Assembly (NCBI GenBank): GCA_002381645.1
Contig: DFXE01000020.1
Location: 124,001 to 188,000 of the forward strand
DNA length: 64,000 nucleotides
From: Bacteroidales bacterium UBA4116
GTDB taxonomy: Bacteria > Bacteroidota > Bacteroidia > Bacteroidales > Tannerellaceae
Direction of reading: 5' to 3'
The position numbers were made by a program, and so were the translations under genes. Positions 16,435 to 24,878 of this stretch are shown here, in pieces; positions within the stretch are counted from its first letter, which is position 1, and every line of letters begins with the position of its first letter. The notes below the pieces were generated by a model. That model ran no database searches and was not told the origin of the DNA. It saw nothing but the letters and a program-made list of their open reading frames with translations.

Positions 16435-17394
16435 ATGAAAAACCTGATCTATTTGTGTATTTTGCTGATTATTCTGATGGATAGTTGTAATAGTAGAAAG
16501 CCAACGAACACAGAAACAATGAATAATGATAAAGAAGTATATCTCTTTTCGTATTTCAAAGGTAATGGTGAAGATGGTCTCCATCTGGCATACAGCACTG
16601 ACGGTTTGGCTTGGAATTCACTTAACGATGATTCATCTTACCTCAAACCTAAGTTAGGAAAAGATAAACTGATGCGCGATCCAAGTATTGCACAAGACGA
16701 TAAAGGCACATTCCATATGGTATGGACCACCGGATGGTGGGATCGGGGAATCGGCTATGCGTCATCTAAAGACCTCATGAACTGGACAGAGCAAAAAAAT
16801 ATTCCGGTTATGGAAAAGTATGAAGGAACCAGGAATAGTTGGGCCCCGGAACTTTTTTACGATAGTGAAGATAAAACATTTTACATCTTCTGGGCTTCTA
16901 CCGTTCCGGATATGTTCCTGGAAATACCGACTTCTGAAAGTGAGAAAGGATTGAATCACCGTCAATTTTATGTAACAACGAAAGATTTTATATCTTTTAG
17001 TGAGACTAAAATATTTTTCGATCCTGGTTTTAGTGTAATAGACGGTTCTATCCTCAAAAAAAATAATACATATTTTTTGTTCGTTAAAAACGAAAATTCA
17101 AATCCACCGGAAAAGAATATCCGCATCACCTCAAATAGTAAACCATATGACTTCCCTGTTAATGTTTCCGAACCAATAACAGGTAAGTATTGGGCAGAAG
17201 GACCTGCTCCTTTAGAAGTTGGGAATTATGTCTATGTATATTTCGACAAATACGTGGATCACCGGTATGGCGCCATCCGTTCTAAGGATATGATAAACTG
17301 GGAAGATGTTTCCGAATTGATTTCATTTCCGGAAGGAGTACGGCACGGTACGGCTTTTAAGGTTTCGGAAGATATATTAAAGGCACTTAAATAA
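16435..17394 (+). CDS. GH43-like lipoprotein glycosidase
   Basis: The 319-residue protein has a lipoprotein signal (IILMDSC, Cys18) and a five-bladed beta-propeller pattern typical of GH43 and related families: LHLAYSTDGLAW, MRDPSIAQDDKG, GIGYASSKDLMNW, RNSWAPELFYD, VIDGSILKKN and KYWAEGPAPLEV. The Asp in RDPS and the Glu in WAEGP fit the pKa-modulating and acid residues of the family. Members release arabinose, xylose or galactose from plant polysaccharides. It is monocistronic, not linked to a SusC/SusD pair, and shorter than two-domain GH43 enzymes because it has no C-terminal beta-sandwich. Confidence 0.83.
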   Translation: MKNLIYLCILLIILMDSCNSRKPTNTETMNNDKEVYLFSYFKGNGEDGLHLAYSTDGLAWNSLNDDSSYLKPKLGKDKLMRDPSIAQDDKGTFHMVWTTGWWDRGIGYASSKDLMNWTEQKNIPVMEKYEGTRNSWAPELFYDSEDKTFYIFWASTVPDMFLEIPTSESEKGLNHRQFYVTTKDFISFSETKIFFDPGFSVIDGSILKKNNTYFLFVKNENSNPPEKNIRITSNSKPYDFPVNVSEPITGKYWAEGPAPLEVGNYVYVYFDKYVDHRYGAIRSKDMINWEDVSELISFPEGVRHGTAFKVSEDILKALK

Positions 17395-17515
17395 AGAATT
17401 TTGAATTTATCCTTACCCGGTATAAAGTATGTTATAAAGCAATAATACGTTTGTTTTCCCTCAAACAATATTCTTTCTGTAGTGTTATGCCATCAATGAG
17501 TATCAATTAATAAAA

Positions 17516-17523
17516 GAAAGGAG
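17516..17523 (+). promoter_or_regulatory. Strong Shine-Dalgarno sequence
   Basis: GAAAGGAG lies 6 bp before the ATG of the small heat shock gene. Almost every other gene in the window has an AT-rich leader without such a site, as is normal in Bacteroidota, so this one stands out. Confidence 0.7.
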
Positions 17524-17529
17524 ATTTGT

Positions 17530-17961
17530 ATGAGTAATTTAATGAGAAGACGTGAAAGGGGAATGTTACCTTCGTTTTTTAACCGTAACTGGGACAATGA
17601 TTTTTTTAATAATTTCATGGAATCGGATGTTCCTGCTGTTAACGTGAAAGAAAACGATAAAGAATTCAAACTGGAAATTTCTGCACCAGGATATGACAAA
17701 GAAGATATAAATATAAGTATCGATAAAAATATTTTGACCATTTCGGCAAAGAAAGAAATGAATAATGAAGAAAAAGGCGAAGATGATAAAATATTACGTC
17801 AGGAATTCACTTCTTCGTCTTTTTACCGCAGCTTTACCTTGCCCGACAATATAGATACCGAACACATCGATGCAAATGAAAAAAGTGGTGTGCTTAAAAT
17901 AATATTGCCCAAAATGGAAAAGGCACCGGAAGAAAAAAAGAGAAAGATTGAAATAAAATAA
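17530..17961 (+). CDS. Small heat shock protein (Hsp20/alpha-crystallin)
   Basis: The 143-residue protein has the Hsp20 layout: an N-terminal arm (RRERGMLPSFFNRNWDNDFF), an alpha-crystallin domain (about 36-135) with VNVKENDKEFKLEISAPGYDKEDINI, SFTLPDNID and KSGVLKIILPK, and a short charged tail. It is an ATP-independent holdase in the cytoplasm that keeps unfolding proteins soluble during stress. The gene stands alone with a terminator after it. Its leader has a near-consensus Shine-Dalgarno sequence, unusual for this phylum. Confidence 0.95.
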   Translation: MSNLMRRRERGMLPSFFNRNWDNDFFNNFMESDVPAVNVKENDKEFKLEISAPGYDKEDINISIDKNILTISAKKEMNNEEKGEDDKILRQEFTSSSFYRSFTLPDNIDTEHIDANEKSGVLKIILPKMEKAPEEKKRKIEIK

Positions 17962-17980
17962 TATGACGATTAACTCTATA

Positions 17981-18012
17981 AATGAGGCTGGTTTTCCGAC
18001 CTCATTTTTTAT
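17981..18012 (+). terminator. Terminator of small heat shock gene
   Basis: AATGAGG (17981-17987) pairs with CCTCATT (18000-18006), followed by a run of T. It is 19 bp after the stop codon. Confidence 0.75.
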
Positions 18013-18195
18013 AAAAAACGGGGCAAAATCAGGTTTATGCTGATAATGCCCCATAACTTCCTTCTTGTTTAAAACGATACGTGAGAATTATTTTATCTGT
18101 TGTCGTAAAATTACAACATAACAGATCTTACATATGAATAACAAGTTATCCATGAAATTGTTCACTAAATTAAGTAAATGGAAACAAAATAAAAA

Positions 18196-18254
18196 ATCCG
18201 CCTCCACTTTTAACATCGTTATTGGGATTTTAACGATGGAAAGTGAATGCGGAT
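18196..18254 (-). terminator. Terminator of rny
   Basis: A long imperfect hairpin (ATCCGC...CACTTT...CATCGTTA against its partner arm ending GCGGAT at 18254) lies 23 bp past the rny stop. On the minus strand it is followed by ATTTTTTATTTTG. The rest of the 315-bp gap between the two genes shows nothing else. Confidence 0.65.
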
Positions 18255-18277
18255 CCTCTTATATATAATTATTTTAA

Positions 18278-19813
18278 TTATTTTGCATAGCTAACGGCAC
18301 GCGTTTCACGAATAACCGTAATCTTTACCTGTCCCGGATAAGTCATTTCATCCTGAATCTTTTTAGCTATTTCATTTGATAAGTTTTCTGTATCTTTATC
18401 GTCTATCTTGTCAGCACCCACTATTACACGTAATTCACGACCTGCCTGAATAGCATATGTTTTAACCACGCCGGGATAACTAAGAGCCAGTTGTTCCAGA
18501 TCATTAAGGCGTTTAATATAAGCTTCCACAATTTCACGACGGGCTCCCGGACGGGCTCCTGAGATAGCGTCACAAACCTGTACTATGGGTGCCAACAATG
18601 TCTGCATTTCGATTTCATCGTGATGAGCCCCTACGGCATTACAAACGTCAGGTTTTTCTTTATACTTCTCACATAATTTCATACCCAGAATAGCATGCGG
18701 TAATTCCGGTTCATCATCAGGTACTTTTCCTATATCGTGCAACAGTCCTGCCCGTTTTGCTTTTTTAGGGTTTAACCCCAGTTCAGATGCCATTACTGCA
18801 CAAAGATTTGCTGTTTCACGGGCATGTTGCAATAGATTTTGTCCATAAGAAGAACGGTATTTCATTTTACCGATCATACGTATCAGTTCAGGATGCAGCC
18901 CGTGCACGCCTAAGTCGATCGCAGTACGTTTTCCGGTTTCAATTACTTCTTCTTCCACCTGTTTGCGCACTTTTGTTACCACTTCTTCAATACGGGCCGG
19001 ATGGATACGCCCATCCTGTACCAATTGGTGTAAAGCCAGACGGGCTACTTCACGACGTACCGGATCAAAACCCGATAGAACGATAGCCTCAGGAGTATCA
19101 TCCACTACAATTTCAATACCTGTAGCAGCTTCAAGCGCGCGTATATTACGTCCTTCGCGGCCGATAATACGGCCTTTGATCTCATCAGATTCTATATGGA
19201 ATACGGTAATTGAATTTTCAATGGCGGTTTCAGTAGCTACACGCTGGATAGACTGGATAACTATCTTCTTGGCTTCTTTGTTGGCCGTCATCTTGGCTTC
19301 TTCCATTATTTCGTTGATATAAGATGACGCTTCAGATTTAGCTTCTTCTTTTAATGATTCGATCAGGCGTTCTTTTGCTTCATCGGCAGATAATCCGGAA
19401 AGTACTTCCAATTGCTCAACTTGTTTGTGATGGAGTTTGTCAAGGTCTTGTTTTTTCTTTTCTACCAGATCCAACTGGGCGTTCAGATTTTCTTTTACCG
19501 CCTCTACTTCGTTATTCTTCCGTTGTAATTCTTCCTGGCGTTGATTAATGGTTATTTCTTTTTGCTTTAATTTCGCTTCCACCGATTGTATTTTAGAGTT
19601 ACGGGCGGAAACCTGTTTCTCCAGATCGGCTTTAAGATGTATAAACTTTTCTTTTACTTCAAGCAACTTATTTTTCTTTATCACTTCTGCTTCCTTTTCC
19701 GCTTCCCGTATCAACGATTTATACCGGGATTTGAAAAGGAAACGCATACATATCCAAGTAACCAAGCCTCCGGCTATAAAAGTTACTATTGATATAATTA
19801 TAGTCATTTCCAT
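18278..19813 (-). CDS. rny: Ribonuclease Y
   Basis: The 511-residue protein has the full RNase Y architecture: an N-terminal membrane anchor (about 3-25), a long coiled coil (about 35-160, rich in Lys/Glu), a KH domain with GRIIGREGRNIRALEAATG (about 215-233), and an HD domain with GLLHDIGKVPDDE and HDEIE. It is an endoribonuclease that starts mRNA decay at the inner face of the membrane. The gene sits directly downstream of zapA, separated by a terminator, an order frequent in Bacteroidales. The best start is the ATG at 19813, which gives the membrane segment intact. Confidence 0.97.
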   Translation of the reverse strand: MEMTIIISIVTFIAGGLVTWICMRFLFKSRYKSLIREAEKEAEVIKKNKLLEVKEKFIHLKADLEKQVSARNSKIQSVEAKLKQKEITINQRQEELQRKNNEVEAVKENLNAQLDLVEKKKQDLDKLHHKQVEQLEVLSGLSADEAKERLIESLKEEAKSEASSYINEIMEEAKMTANKEAKKIVIQSIQRVATETAIENSITVFHIESDEIKGRIIGREGRNIRALEAATGIEIVVDDTPEAIVLSGFDPVRREVARLALHQLVQDGRIHPARIEEVVTKVRKQVEEEVIETGKRTAIDLGVHGLHPELIRMIGKMKYRSSYGQNLLQHARETANLCAVMASELGLNPKKAKRAGLLHDIGKVPDDEPELPHAILGMKLCEKYKEKPDVCNAVGAHHDEIEMQTLLAPIVQVCDAISGARPGARREIVEAYIKRLNDLEQLALSYPGVVKTYAIQAGRELRVIVGADKIDDKDTENLSNEIAKKIQDEMTYPGQVKITVIRETRAVSYAK

Positions 19814-19848
19814 GTTTACAAATAATTAATTGTTTATATATTATATAC

Positions 19849-19891
19849 AAAAAAAAGCACCGACATACACGAAATACCGTGTTTGCAGTGC
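19849..19891 (-). terminator. Terminator between zapA and rny
   Basis: On the minus strand GCAC...CACG pairs imperfectly with CGTG...GTGC (19891-19857), followed by eight T. It follows the zapA stop by 27 bp. Confidence 0.65.
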
Positions 19892-19918
19892 GGAAAAAAT
19901 CTCTTATAAATGAATAAA

Positions 19919-20218
19919 TTACTCTTCCTTTAAGTATATTTCCAACTCTTCCGTCAATTGTTGGATCTTTTCTGCAAAAGGGCTGGTATCATTTTTTCCT
20001 TCCAGCTTCAAATTTTCAATTGATAACTGTAGTGTAACCATGACTAACAAATCCTTTGCATCTACATCGGAACTTGAAAAAACTCTCCGGTATTGATTTA
20101 TCTTTTCCGTAATCTGTTTGGCAGCATTACGTGTTATTTGTTCATCTTTACGATTAATCCTTAGTCCGTAGGTCTTCTCTGCTATTTTTAAATGTATAAG
20201 AAATCTATCATCGTCCAT
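19919..20218 (-). CDS. zapA: Cell division protein ZapA
   Basis: From ATG 20218 the protein has 99 residues beginning MDDDRFLIHLKIAEKTYGLRI, then the ZapA helix region with INQYRRVFSSSDVDAKDLLVMVTLQL and a C-terminal coiled coil. ZapA cross-links FtsZ filaments at the division site. An ATG at 20248 would overlap the upstream gene and add 10 unrelated residues. It starts 5 bp after the coiled-coil gene, so the two are co-translated and likely act together at the Z ring. Confidence 0.88.
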   Translation of the reverse strand: MDDDRFLIHLKIAEKTYGLRINRKDEQITRNAAKQITEKINQYRRVFSSSDVDAKDLLVMVTLQLSIENLKLEGKNDTSPFAEKIQQLTEELEIYLKEE

Positions 20219-20223
20219 CGCGT

Positions 20224-20517
20224 CTATTCGTTTAATAGTGCAATGCACTTATCTACTTCCCGCACTAGTTTTGATAGTCGCATTCTGGCACTTTTCATTT
20301 CCTTCTCATTAGCAGAAATAATCCGTGCAGTTAGCATACTCTCACATTTGGCTTCCAGTCCTCTGATCGTTTGCATTGCCTGCTCCAGCTCTTTATCTTT
20401 TGATTCCAAAGTGCCGATAAGTCCTTCTATTTCCCGTTTTTGCCGATCGCATAAAGCCATCAGATCGCGGACTCTTACTTCAAAAACAGCTAACAATCTT
20501 TCCTGATCATCGGTCAT
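20224..20517 (-). CDS. Coiled-coil protein upstream of zapA
   Basis: The 97-residue protein is almost wholly alpha-helical with heptad spacing (RDLMALCDRQKREIEGLIGTL, ESKDKELEQAMQTIRGLEAK). It has no signal or membrane segment. Its size, helical make-up and position just before zapA recall ZapB-like division proteins, but direct sequence similarity to Escherichia coli ZapB cannot be shown by eye. It has a promoter at 20536-20543 that also serves zapA. Confidence 0.75.
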   Translation of the reverse strand: MTDDQERLLAVFEVRVRDLMALCDRQKREIEGLIGTLESKDKELEQAMQTIRGLEAKCESMLTARIISANEKEMKSARMRLSKLVREVDKCIALLNE

Positions 20518-20535
20518 TTTTTGCCAAATTCTCTA

Positions 20536-20543
20536 CAAAAGTA
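20536..20543 (-). promoter_or_regulatory. -7 promoter element for coiled-coil/zapA operon
   Basis: The minus strand reads TACTTTTG, matching TAnnTTTG, with a GTTG at the -33 distance (20567-20564), 19 bp before the start. Confidence 0.5.
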
Positions 20544-20607
20544 ACTTATTGATTTGAATTTAACAACTATGGCTTAAATTATTTTAATATCCGGGATACA
20601 GATATGC

Positions 20608-20635
20608 AAAAGGCCGTTCATTTAGAACAGCCTTT
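20608..20635 (-). terminator. Terminator of DUF2582 gene
   Basis: AAAGGCCGTTC (20608-20618) pairs with GAACAGCCTTT (20625-20635) with one mismatch; the minus strand runs into TTTTGC. It is 25 bp past the stop of the gene at 20660. Confidence 0.7.
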
Positions 20636-20659
20636 GTTAATTCCAATCGTTTTTTACAC

Positions 20660-20860
20660 TTAGATAAGCGAAACGAAGATGTCCCCATCAACCTCTTCAA
20701 AGGCTAATTTGCCTTCTTTTGCCAACCAACCAAATGCGGCATACAAGTCTTTTTCTGCCTTGATTTTGGTTACTTTTTTTAGATCTTTGACACTTGTTCT
20801 ACCGCCCTCATTTAACGCATTCCATACGAGGCCGGCATTAGTTCCAATTAATTCAATCAT
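20660..20860 (-). CDS. Winged helix-turn-helix protein (DUF2582)
   Basis: The 66-residue protein matches the small DUF2582 family (PF10771) in length and pattern: GTNAGLVWNALNEGG, SVKDLKKVTKI and FGWLAKEGKLAFEE. These are compact winged-helix domains common in Bacteroidota, expected to bind DNA or act as a small regulator, with no known target. It is monocistronic, with its own promoter box at 20889-20896 and a terminator at 20608-20635. Confidence 0.88.
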   Translation of the reverse strand: MIELIGTNAGLVWNALNEGGRTSVKDLKKVTKIKAEKDLYAAFGWLAKEGKLAFEEVDGDIFVSLI

Positions 20861-20888
20861 TTTTTGGTTATTTTTTTATTAATCGTGG

Positions 20889-20896
20889 CAAAAGTA
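20889..20896 (-). promoter_or_regulatory. -7 promoter element for DUF2582 gene
   Basis: The minus strand reads TACTTTTG, 28 bp before the start at 20860. Confidence 0.5.
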
Positions 20897-20981
20897 TAGA
20901 TATTCTGTTAATGAAGAAAGAAATATATGTTTTTTAGCATATTATTGCCATTTTTTTAACTTTAAGATACAATTAACACTT

Positions 20982-21671
20982 TTATATGATTATTTCAGTT
21001 TTGGTCCGAGCATTAAGAAATCCAAGTTTAAGGTTTATTGCTGAGACATACCTTTCTAATAACTGAATAGCATATTCACTTAACTCAGTCAAACCATCGC
21101 CACCGGAATAAGCATTCACAATCATTAACAACGTAGTAGTTTCCAATTCTATTTTTGTACGTTCCTCATCACTGGTAGGCGTTCCTATACCTCCCATTCC
21201 ATCCCGGTAGACAGGTAGTCCGGAAATATTTAGTTCTCCCCTGCCAATCCCCTTATACGGCTCTCCTTCCCTACCTACTCCAAGAATTATTTTTTCACCT
21301 ATGATCTTATCTACATCGAATGCCCCGATCGAATAACCGCTTTTAATAGAAAGGAGATTCACAATATCTACCAATGTATTTATTTTATATAAGGGTAATT
21401 CACGAAGAATCCTACGATACAATGATTCTGCTGACGGACGATATCTATTTGGATCTTTACCTAATCTTTTATAAGCCTGTCTGGTTGTTTTAACCGGAAA
21501 TTTGTTTTTAATATCTTCAATCGTACAATCATTACGGATCGTATGTTCCATCCGTGCAATTTCTTCCCATAGTAAAGGATCAGATTTTGTATTCCTCATT
21601 TTACAGGCAATAGCCATTATGTGTAATTCCGGGCAAACTGCTGATATTTCATCGGATATAATTAGCTCCAT
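20982..21671 (-). CDS. Free-standing B3/B4 domain protein
   Basis: The 229-residue protein resembles the B3/B4 editing domain of phenylalanyl-tRNA synthetase beta chain (PF03483) as a stand-alone unit: YKRLGKDPNRYRPSAESLYRRIL, LVDIVNLLSIKSGYSIGAFD and LPVYRDGMGGIGTPTSD. Such proteins may clear mischarged amino acids from tRNA or a related ester, but no member has a firm role in Bacteroidales. It is 4 bp downstream of the YfiH-like gene and belongs to the hpt-adk-obgE cluster. There is no catalytic synthetase core. Confidence 0.85.
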   Translation of the reverse strand: MELIISDEISAVCPELHIMAIACKMRNTKSDPLLWEEIARMEHTIRNDCTIEDIKNKFPVKTTRQAYKRLGKDPNRYRPSAESLYRRILRELPLYKINTLVDIVNLLSIKSGYSIGAFDVDKIIGEKIILGVGREGEPYKGIGRGELNISGLPVYRDGMGGIGTPTSDEERTKIELETTTLLMIVNAYSGGDGLTELSEYAIQLLERYVSAINLKLGFLNARTKTEIII

Positions 21672-21675
21672 CTCT

Positions 21676-22461
21676 TTAGTTTTTAATCATAATACCTGAC
21701 AGCATCCGTCCGCTATGAATACCTAAACGACGTGCTGAGAAGAAATCGTCGCAATGCGTATAAGTACAAATACCCGATATTTCGATATGATCAGGTTCAA
21801 CACCAACTTCTATTAACTGGTTGTAGTTGAGTGTCCATAAATCAATATGCATTTTTCGTGTTGCATGATTATATTTGTATGCATTACTTATATCCGTTCC
21901 AGCAACCCGAAATGCTTCTATCACATTATCCCCTACTTCAAAAGCCTCTATTCCTATGGAAGGCCCTATACCGGCTTTCATTAGTTTTACATCACAATTA
22001 AATTTCTCTTTCATTAAACGGATTGTCTTTGCTGCAATTTGTCGTACAGTACCCCGCCATCCGGCATGTACGGCGGCAATCACTTTTACATCCGGAGAAT
22101 ACAATAATAGAGGTACGCAATCAGCAGTAGCCACGGCTATGGCTATATCCGGTTCATTTGTAAGTAAAGCATCGATCCCATTCAATTCATTTTCCTGTTG
22201 TTTTCCCGGAAGGGATAAAAAAGAAGAATTGATAATTGCGACCTTATCTTCATGTATCTGACAGGGAATAAATAAGTTATCCGGCGGAATATCCAAAGCA
22301 GAACACAACAGATTGCGGTTATGAGCAACATTTGAAGGATTATCTCCGCTATATTGGCTTAAATTGAATGAATGATAATTGCCGTTACTGTTCCCACCAT
22401 AACGGGTAGTCATAAAATGAAGAATGTTGCATTCTTCATTTAAATGAGTGAATTGCAACAT
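21676..22461 (-). CDS. pgeF: YfiH/LACC1-family purine nucleoside phosphorylase
   Basis: From ATG 22461 the protein has 261 residues. Family marks are TTRYGG, VAVATADCVPLLLY, AVHAGWRGTVRQIAAK, GIGPSIG and the C-terminal Cys/His set GICTYTHCDDFFSAR, which forms the zinc site. Members such as YlmD and LACC1/FAMIN carry out adenosine and inosine phosphorolysis or deamination; Escherichia coli YfiH has also been assigned a role in correcting muropeptide synthesis. In-frame ATGs at 22491 and 22536 would extend into the 3' end of obgE; the start after the obgE stop is simplest. It is part of the hpt-adk-obgE-yfiH-B3/B4 run. Confidence 0.88.
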   Translation of the reverse strand: MLQFTHLNEECNILHFMTTRYGGNSNGNYHSFNLSQYSGDNPSNVAHNRNLLCSALDIPPDNLFIPCQIHEDKVAIINSSFLSLPGKQQENELNGIDALLTNEPDIAIAVATADCVPLLLYSPDVKVIAAVHAGWRGTVRQIAAKTIRLMKEKFNCDVKLMKAGIGPSIGIEAFEVGDNVIEAFRVAGTDISNAYKYNHATRKMHIDLWTLNYNQLIEVGVEPDHIEISGICTYTHCDDFFSARRLGIHSGRMLSGIMIKN

Positions 22462-22477
22462 TCGTATTTGTTTTAGA

Positions 22478-23620
22478 TTAAGAATCTTCATCTTCCCAAT
22501 CCAATTCGTCATAATCATCCTCCCAGTCATCTTCATCTACAGGAACCACAAAATCATCTTCATCGTCAAGGTCAAGTGCACTAATATCAAGATCTTTATG
22601 GACAATCCGCTCTACTTCATGGAAGGTTTCTTTATTCAGTTCTCTCCACAAGATATCTTTTAATGCATTAATTCCAAACCCTGTTATGGAAGAGATAAAG
22701 ACATAAGGAATATTTTCAGGCAATTCCTGCGACAAAGCTTCTGTCAGTTCGTCATCCAGCATATCGCTCTTAGTAATGGCTAATACACGGTTCTTCTCAG
22801 CCAGGTCAGGATTATATTTTATCAGTTCATTGTGTAATATCTCATACTCTTTTCGGATATCATCGGCATCGGCCGGCACCATAAAAAGAAGTAACGAATT
22901 ACGTTCGATATGCCTAAGGAAACGGAGTCCTAAACCCTTACCTTCGCTGGCACCCTCTATAATTCCGGGTATGTCAGCCATTACAAATGAGCGGTTATCA
23001 CGGTAGCCTACAATTCCCAGATTCGGCTCTAAAGTAGTAAACGGATAATTAGCTATTTTAGGTTTGGCAGCAGATACAACAGAAAGCAAAGTTGACTTCC
23101 CTGCATTAGGAAAACCAACTAATCCTACATCGGCCAATAATTTTAATTGTAATATTACTTTTCGTTCTAATGCCGGTTCACCGGGCTGAGCGTAACGCGG
23201 AGCCTGATTGGTAGATGTTTTGAAATTCCAGTTGCCCAAACCTCCCCGGCCGCCCTGTAACAAAAGAACCTTTTGTCCATCTTCAGTTACATCACAGATA
23301 TATTCGCCTGTTTCCGCATCGTATACCACTGTTCCGCAGGGAACTTCTATAATACGGTCTTCACCATCTTTTCCTGAACTCCGTTTAGCGCTACCGCCCT
23401 GTCCATTCGTTGCAATAACGTGTCGTTCAAACTTTAAATGAAGCAGGGTCCAGTAATTCCTGTTACCTCGCAGGTAAACGTCACCACCTTTACCGCCATT
23501 GCCGCCATCCGGACCGCCTTTGGGAATATACTTTTCCCGCCGGAAATGGGTTGAACCTCTCCCGCCCTTGCCCGAACGACAATATATCTTTACATAATCT
23601 ACAAAGTTTGAATCAGCCAC
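22478..23620 (-). CDS. obgE: GTPase ObgE/CgtA
   Basis: The 380-residue protein has the Obg fold at the N-terminus (about 1-160) with the glycine-rich RSGKGGRGSTHFRREKY, GGPDGGNGGKGGDVYLRG and GRGGLGN, then a G domain with GFPNAGKSTLL, DIPGIIEGASEGKGLG and ITKSDM. The tail is strongly acidic (DEDDF... DWEDEDS), as in many Bacteroidota. It assists 50S ribosome assembly and responds to ppGpp. Length and all motifs are normal. It follows adk by 20 bp. Confidence 0.97.
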   Translation of the reverse strand: MADSNFVDYVKIYCRSGKGGRGSTHFRREKYIPKGGPDGGNGGKGGDVYLRGNRNYWTLLHLKFERHVIATNGQGGSAKRSSGKDGEDRIIEVPCGTVVYDAETGEYICDVTEDGQKVLLLQGGRGGLGNWNFKTSTNQAPRYAQPGEPALERKVILQLKLLADVGLVGFPNAGKSTLLSVVSAAKPKIANYPFTTLEPNLGIVGYRDNRSFVMADIPGIIEGASEGKGLGLRFLRHIERNSLLLFMVPADADDIRKEYEILHNELIKYNPDLAEKNRVLAITKSDMLDDELTEALSQELPENIPYVFISSITGFGINALKDILWRELNKETFHEVERIVHKDLDISALDLDDEDDFVVPVDEDDWEDDYDELDWEDEDS

Positions 23621-23640
23621 GTTTATCTATTCTTTAATTG

Positions 23641-24222
23641 TTAAGGATTAACCCTTAAACTTTCTATTTTCTCTTTTATAAAACCGAAAATTTCTTCAAT
23701 AGTTCCCACTCCTTTTACAGCATGATGTTTTCCTTCCTTTATATAATATTCAGCTAAAGGAGCTGTCTGTGAGTGATATACGTCTAACCGTGATTTAATT
23801 GTTTCCAGGTTATCGTCAGAACGACCCGATTTTTTACCACGTTCCAATAACCGGTTGATCAATTCATCCTCGTCAACATGTAGATTGATCATTACAGTTA
23901 CATCCGTTCCACGTTCATTAAGCATTTTTTTCAATGCTTCCGCTTGAGGGATTGTTCGTGGAAAACCATCAAAAATAACTCCTTTCGAGTCCTTTTTACT
24001 ATCCAATACCTTAGCAAGAATATTGATGATTAATTCATCAGGCACTAATTGGCCTTTTGTAATGTAATCATTAGCAATCTTTCCTAATTCGGATCCTGCT
24101 TTAATCTCGGCGCGTAAAACATCACCAGTAGAAATATGGTCTAATCCGAATTCTTTAATAATTAATTCACTTTGTGTTCCTTTTCCTGATCCGGGAGCAC
24201 CGAATATCACAACGTTCAACAT
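23641..24222 (-). CDS. adk: Adenylate kinase
   Basis: The 193-residue enzyme begins MLNVVIFGAPGSGKGTQ with the P-loop, and continues with STGDVLRAEIKAGSELG, IFDGFPRTIPQAEAL and RGKKSGRSDDN. It is the short-lid form (no zinc-binding lid), usual in Bacteroidota. It converts ATP and AMP to two ADP in the cytoplasm. It lies between hpt and obgE in one leftward run with gaps of 20-31 bp. Confidence 0.97.
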   Translation of the reverse strand: MLNVVIFGAPGSGKGTQSELIIKEFGLDHISTGDVLRAEIKAGSELGKIANDYITKGQLVPDELIINILAKVLDSKKDSKGVIFDGFPRTIPQAEALKKMLNERGTDVTVMINLHVDEDELINRLLERGKKSGRSDDNLETIKSRLDVYHSQTAPLAEYYIKEGKHHAVKGVGTIEEIFGFIKEKIESLRVNP

Positions 24223-24253
24223 ACTGAGGGTTTGTTATTAAATATTATATACG

Positions 24254-24793
24254 TTAACTTTCAACTATTTTATATATATCTTTATAAGCGCGTCCTAATT
24301 CATCATAATCTAATCCGTATCCTACAATAAAATCATTTGCTATTTCCAGCCCTACATAATCGGGGGTCACATTGTGCCTTAACGCATCAGGTTTATACAA
24401 CATAGTAGCTAATCTCACTTCAGACGCGCCACCATCCCTGAGTTTCCGCATTACATAATTCATTGTAAATCCCGTATCGATAATGTCTTCCAATAAAATA
24501 ACGCATCGCCCCCTTATATCGGATTTTACCGGCATTATTTCATTTACCATTCCACTAGTATCTGTACCCTGATAAGATGAATAACGGGCAAAAGTGAGTT
24601 CATAAGGACCATTCAGGTAATGCATCACGTCTGCTATAAACATAAATGCGCCGTTCAATACACCAATAAATAAAGGATTTTTTCCTTCAATATCTTTTTT
24701 AATCTGACGGGCTACTCTCTCAATGGCTTTTTTAATTTCTTTCTCAGCAATATATAATTCAAATTCTTTATCCTTTAACCGAATCCTGTCCAT
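24254..24793 (-). CDS. hpt: Hypoxanthine phosphoribosyltransferase
   Basis: The 179-residue protein has the phosphoribosyltransferase PRPP loop VILLEDIIDTGFTM and the family motifs GVLNGAFMFIADV, FARYSSYQGTDTSG, KPDALRHNVTPDYVG and GYGLDYDELGR. It salvages hypoxanthine (and often guanine) to IMP or GMP. It heads the leftward hpt-adk-obgE-yfiH-B3/B4 run and is divergent from nnrDE across an 85-bp region with back-to-back promoter boxes. Confidence 0.96.
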   Translation of the reverse strand: MDRIRLKDKEFELYIAEKEIKKAIERVARQIKKDIEGKNPLFIGVLNGAFMFIADVMHYLNGPYELTFARYSSYQGTDTSGMVNEIMPVKSDIRGRCVILLEDIIDTGFTMNYVMRKLRDGGASEVRLATMLYKPDALRHNVTPDYVGLEIANDFIVGYGLDYDELGRAYKDIYKIVES

Positions 24794-24816
24794 AACCTAA
24801 TTAAGTTAGAAGGTGA

Positions 24817-24824
24817 CAAAGGTA
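24817..24824 (-). promoter_or_regulatory. -7 promoter element for hpt
   Basis: The minus strand reads TACCTTTG, 23 bp before the hpt start. Confidence 0.55.
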
Positions 24825-24837
24825 CGACTTTTTTCAA

Positions 24838-24845
24838 TACATTTG
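24838..24845 (+). promoter_or_regulatory. -7 promoter element for nnrDE
   Basis: TACATTTG lies 33 bp before the nnrDE start, only 13 bp from the opposing hpt box, so the two promoters must share flanking sequence. Confidence 0.55.
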
Positions 24846-24878
24846 TAAGCAGAATTACTTATTAAGATTTGATCCGTT

